NCBI GenBank assembly: GCA_964019335.1
Contig: OZ025665.1
Location: 1 to 64,000, forward strand
Reading direction: 5' to 3'
Source: Diplonema japonicum
Taxonomy: Eukaryota > Euglenozoa > Diplonemea > Diplonemida > Diplonemidae
DNA: 64,000 nucleotides
Shown here: one piece after another, positions 62,844 to 64,000 of the stretch
Position numbering within the stretch: position 1 is the first letter of the stretch
Layout of the letters: every line of letters begins with the position of its first letter
Position numbers and translations under genes: made by a program
The notes under the pieces: generated by a model
The model's input: the letters and a program-made list of their open reading frames with translations, nothing else
Told to the model about the DNA's origin: nothing
Database searches by the model: none

Positions 62844-64000
62844 TCAAACATGAGCGGCATACTTGGCTTCATCAGTGACGGACCAGTCGTCGTTGCAAGA
62901 ATAGTCGGGAAGATCGAAGTGGGAGCACCCGGTGATTAAGCCGAAAGAACTGCCCCCATCATCCACAGCAGAGCTGTATAAACCGCCTGCCTCGATGTAA
63001 TCGTTGTAAGCTTGGCTTTCCTGTTGTGTGTTGCTACGGGTCTGCAAAGCATACCATTTCACCTGCCTTCTCAGCATCATCATCAAGGAGCAGACTCTCG
63101 TGTCTCATGACCCTGCGCAGCGGGGGCTGCTTGCTCTGCAAGAGTTTATTATTCACGTGATTCATCAGCGGGCTCACTGACAAGCAGTGCGACGTCTCCA
63201 TCTTCAGATGATCTGTAGCCCAAGCGGACTCCTCCTGGCCCAGCAGCAAGGTATCATCGTAAACACCTGAGAGGCCAGAGCCTCTGACGTTCTCCCTGGA
63301 AGGAATCGAAGAGTCAACCACTTTCTTCGCCATCCATTCCTTGCTGACGCACGATGAGAAAATATGTGCTTCAGGGGTATTGTCACTTACCAGCCTATAA
63401 ATTGTCACAGGATGCTTCAGCCCGTACCTGTAGCACCTAAAGATGGCTTGTTGGTCAAGCGCTGGGTTGAAGCTGACATCAAAAAGCACTGCCTTGTGCG
63501 CCGAGCACAAGTTAATCCCCACCCCACCTGCCCGTGTCGAGATTAAGAACACCCCCCACGATGTGTGCTCTTGGAAGTTCTTGATACTCTCCGCCCGTGA
63601 GCTACCCGAAGACGACCCGTCCAGTCTCCACATGTTGCGGCCCTTCGTTAGCTTGCTTATCTGCGTTTCCAAATACTCCAGCGTCTGCACGAATTGCGAA
63701 AACACAAGTAGCTTCTGCTTGTTCTTCACACAGTACTCCACAATGATGAGTAGGCATAGAAGCTTTGGGCTGTCCATTATCTTCCCAACAGAGCGACTCT
63801 GCCGCATCAGTGACGACCCCTCCCAAACCTGCCCATACGTGACCTCAACACCCAAGTCCTGGTCCTTGTTCTTCTCCTTAATAAAATTTCTGAGAAGATC
63901 AGGGTGGCCACCAAGCTTATTCACGATCGAGATGAAATACAGCATGTTCTTCTTCAATCCCGTGTGGAAGTCCCCAGGGCATTCCTGGTACGCCGTCCGG
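62844..64000 (-). CDS. ATRX-type SNF2 family helicase, C-terminal part (gene continues past right edge)
   Basis: Exon 64000-63055 and exon 63020-62844 are joined by a 34-nt intron; the frame is open to the window edge. It contains the second helicase lobe: KLLVFSQFVQTLEYLE (motif IV), NFQEH...VFLISTRAGGVGINL (motif V) and FNPALDQQAIFRCYRYGLKHPVTIYRL (motif VI). The CYRYG form with YRL is typical of ATRX/ARIP4 rather than RAD54. Such proteins use ATP to remodel chromatin in the nucleus. The tail after LLLDDDAEKAGEM is acidic and short. The ATP-binding lobe lies outside the window. Confidence 0.88.

Overview
The window is nuclear DNA of a flagellated, mitochondriate single-celled eukaryote. It carries an IFT81 gene (intraflagellar transport), a mitochondrial PDK/BCKDK-type kinase, NUDT21 (mRNA 3'-end processing), a RAD54B-type ATPase and a cyclic-nucleotide-gated channel. 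The standard code holds, and GT-AG introns interrupt most genes. The introns are very short: most of those I could place by reading frame and family alignment are 31-60 nt. Bases look balanced overall, but spacers are AT-rich and full of long A/T and G/C homopolymers. I cannot name the organism. One-way gene order, very small gaps and acceptor-like AGs just before start codons recall lineages that trans-splice a leader (dinoflagellates, perkinsozoans, euglenozoans), but I found no spliced leader.

Layout: 1-16480 is a retrotransposon zone. Two divergent non-LTR elements (copy A, 1-6205; copy B, about 8759-16480) lie head to tail on the minus strand. Each encodes a zinc finger, an OTU-type cysteine protease domain, a reverse transcriptase and a restriction-like endonuclease. 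Copy A is one unbroken frame of at least 1871 codons that runs off the left edge. Copy B is broken by frameshifts and an in-frame stop and has an extra downstream ORF. Although their proteins are only about half identical, both start with nearly the same 300-bp block, which encodes a signal-peptide-like leader and what looks like the start of a thioredoxin domain. Between them lie repeats and a GC-rich plus-strand coding fragment.

From 17462 to 64000 all confident protein genes are on the minus strand. In order of increasing coordinate they are: RAD54B; a C2/coiled-coil protein; PDK-like kinase; a fused poly(ADP-ribose) glycohydrolase-TFIIS protein; an unknown 163-aa protein with a faint ADP-ribosyltransferase-like look; NUDT21; a CNG channel; IFT81; a 2559-aa cadherin-like membrane protein; a half-size ABC transporter; a CDC34-like E2 with a UBA domain; a Pumilio protein with a long polyQ/His tail; a 66-aa protein; an NTF2-fold/CCCH protein; a possible ubiquitin-like protein; a low-complexity S/A/Q/P protein; and the C-terminal end of an ATRX-type SNF2 protein. 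Spacers hold strong hairpins, a structured-RNA candidate, an isolated large-subunit rRNA fragment and a degenerate tyrosine-recombinase piece.

The most striking item is the gene at 25435-27878. Joining its exons gives one 743-residue frame with a microbial-type PARG catalytic domain followed by the TFIIS central domain and zinc ribbon. Immediately upstream (43 nt away) is the 163-aa gene. If its ADP-ribosyltransferase resemblance is real, the pair would link writing and erasing of ADP-ribose to RNA polymerase II.
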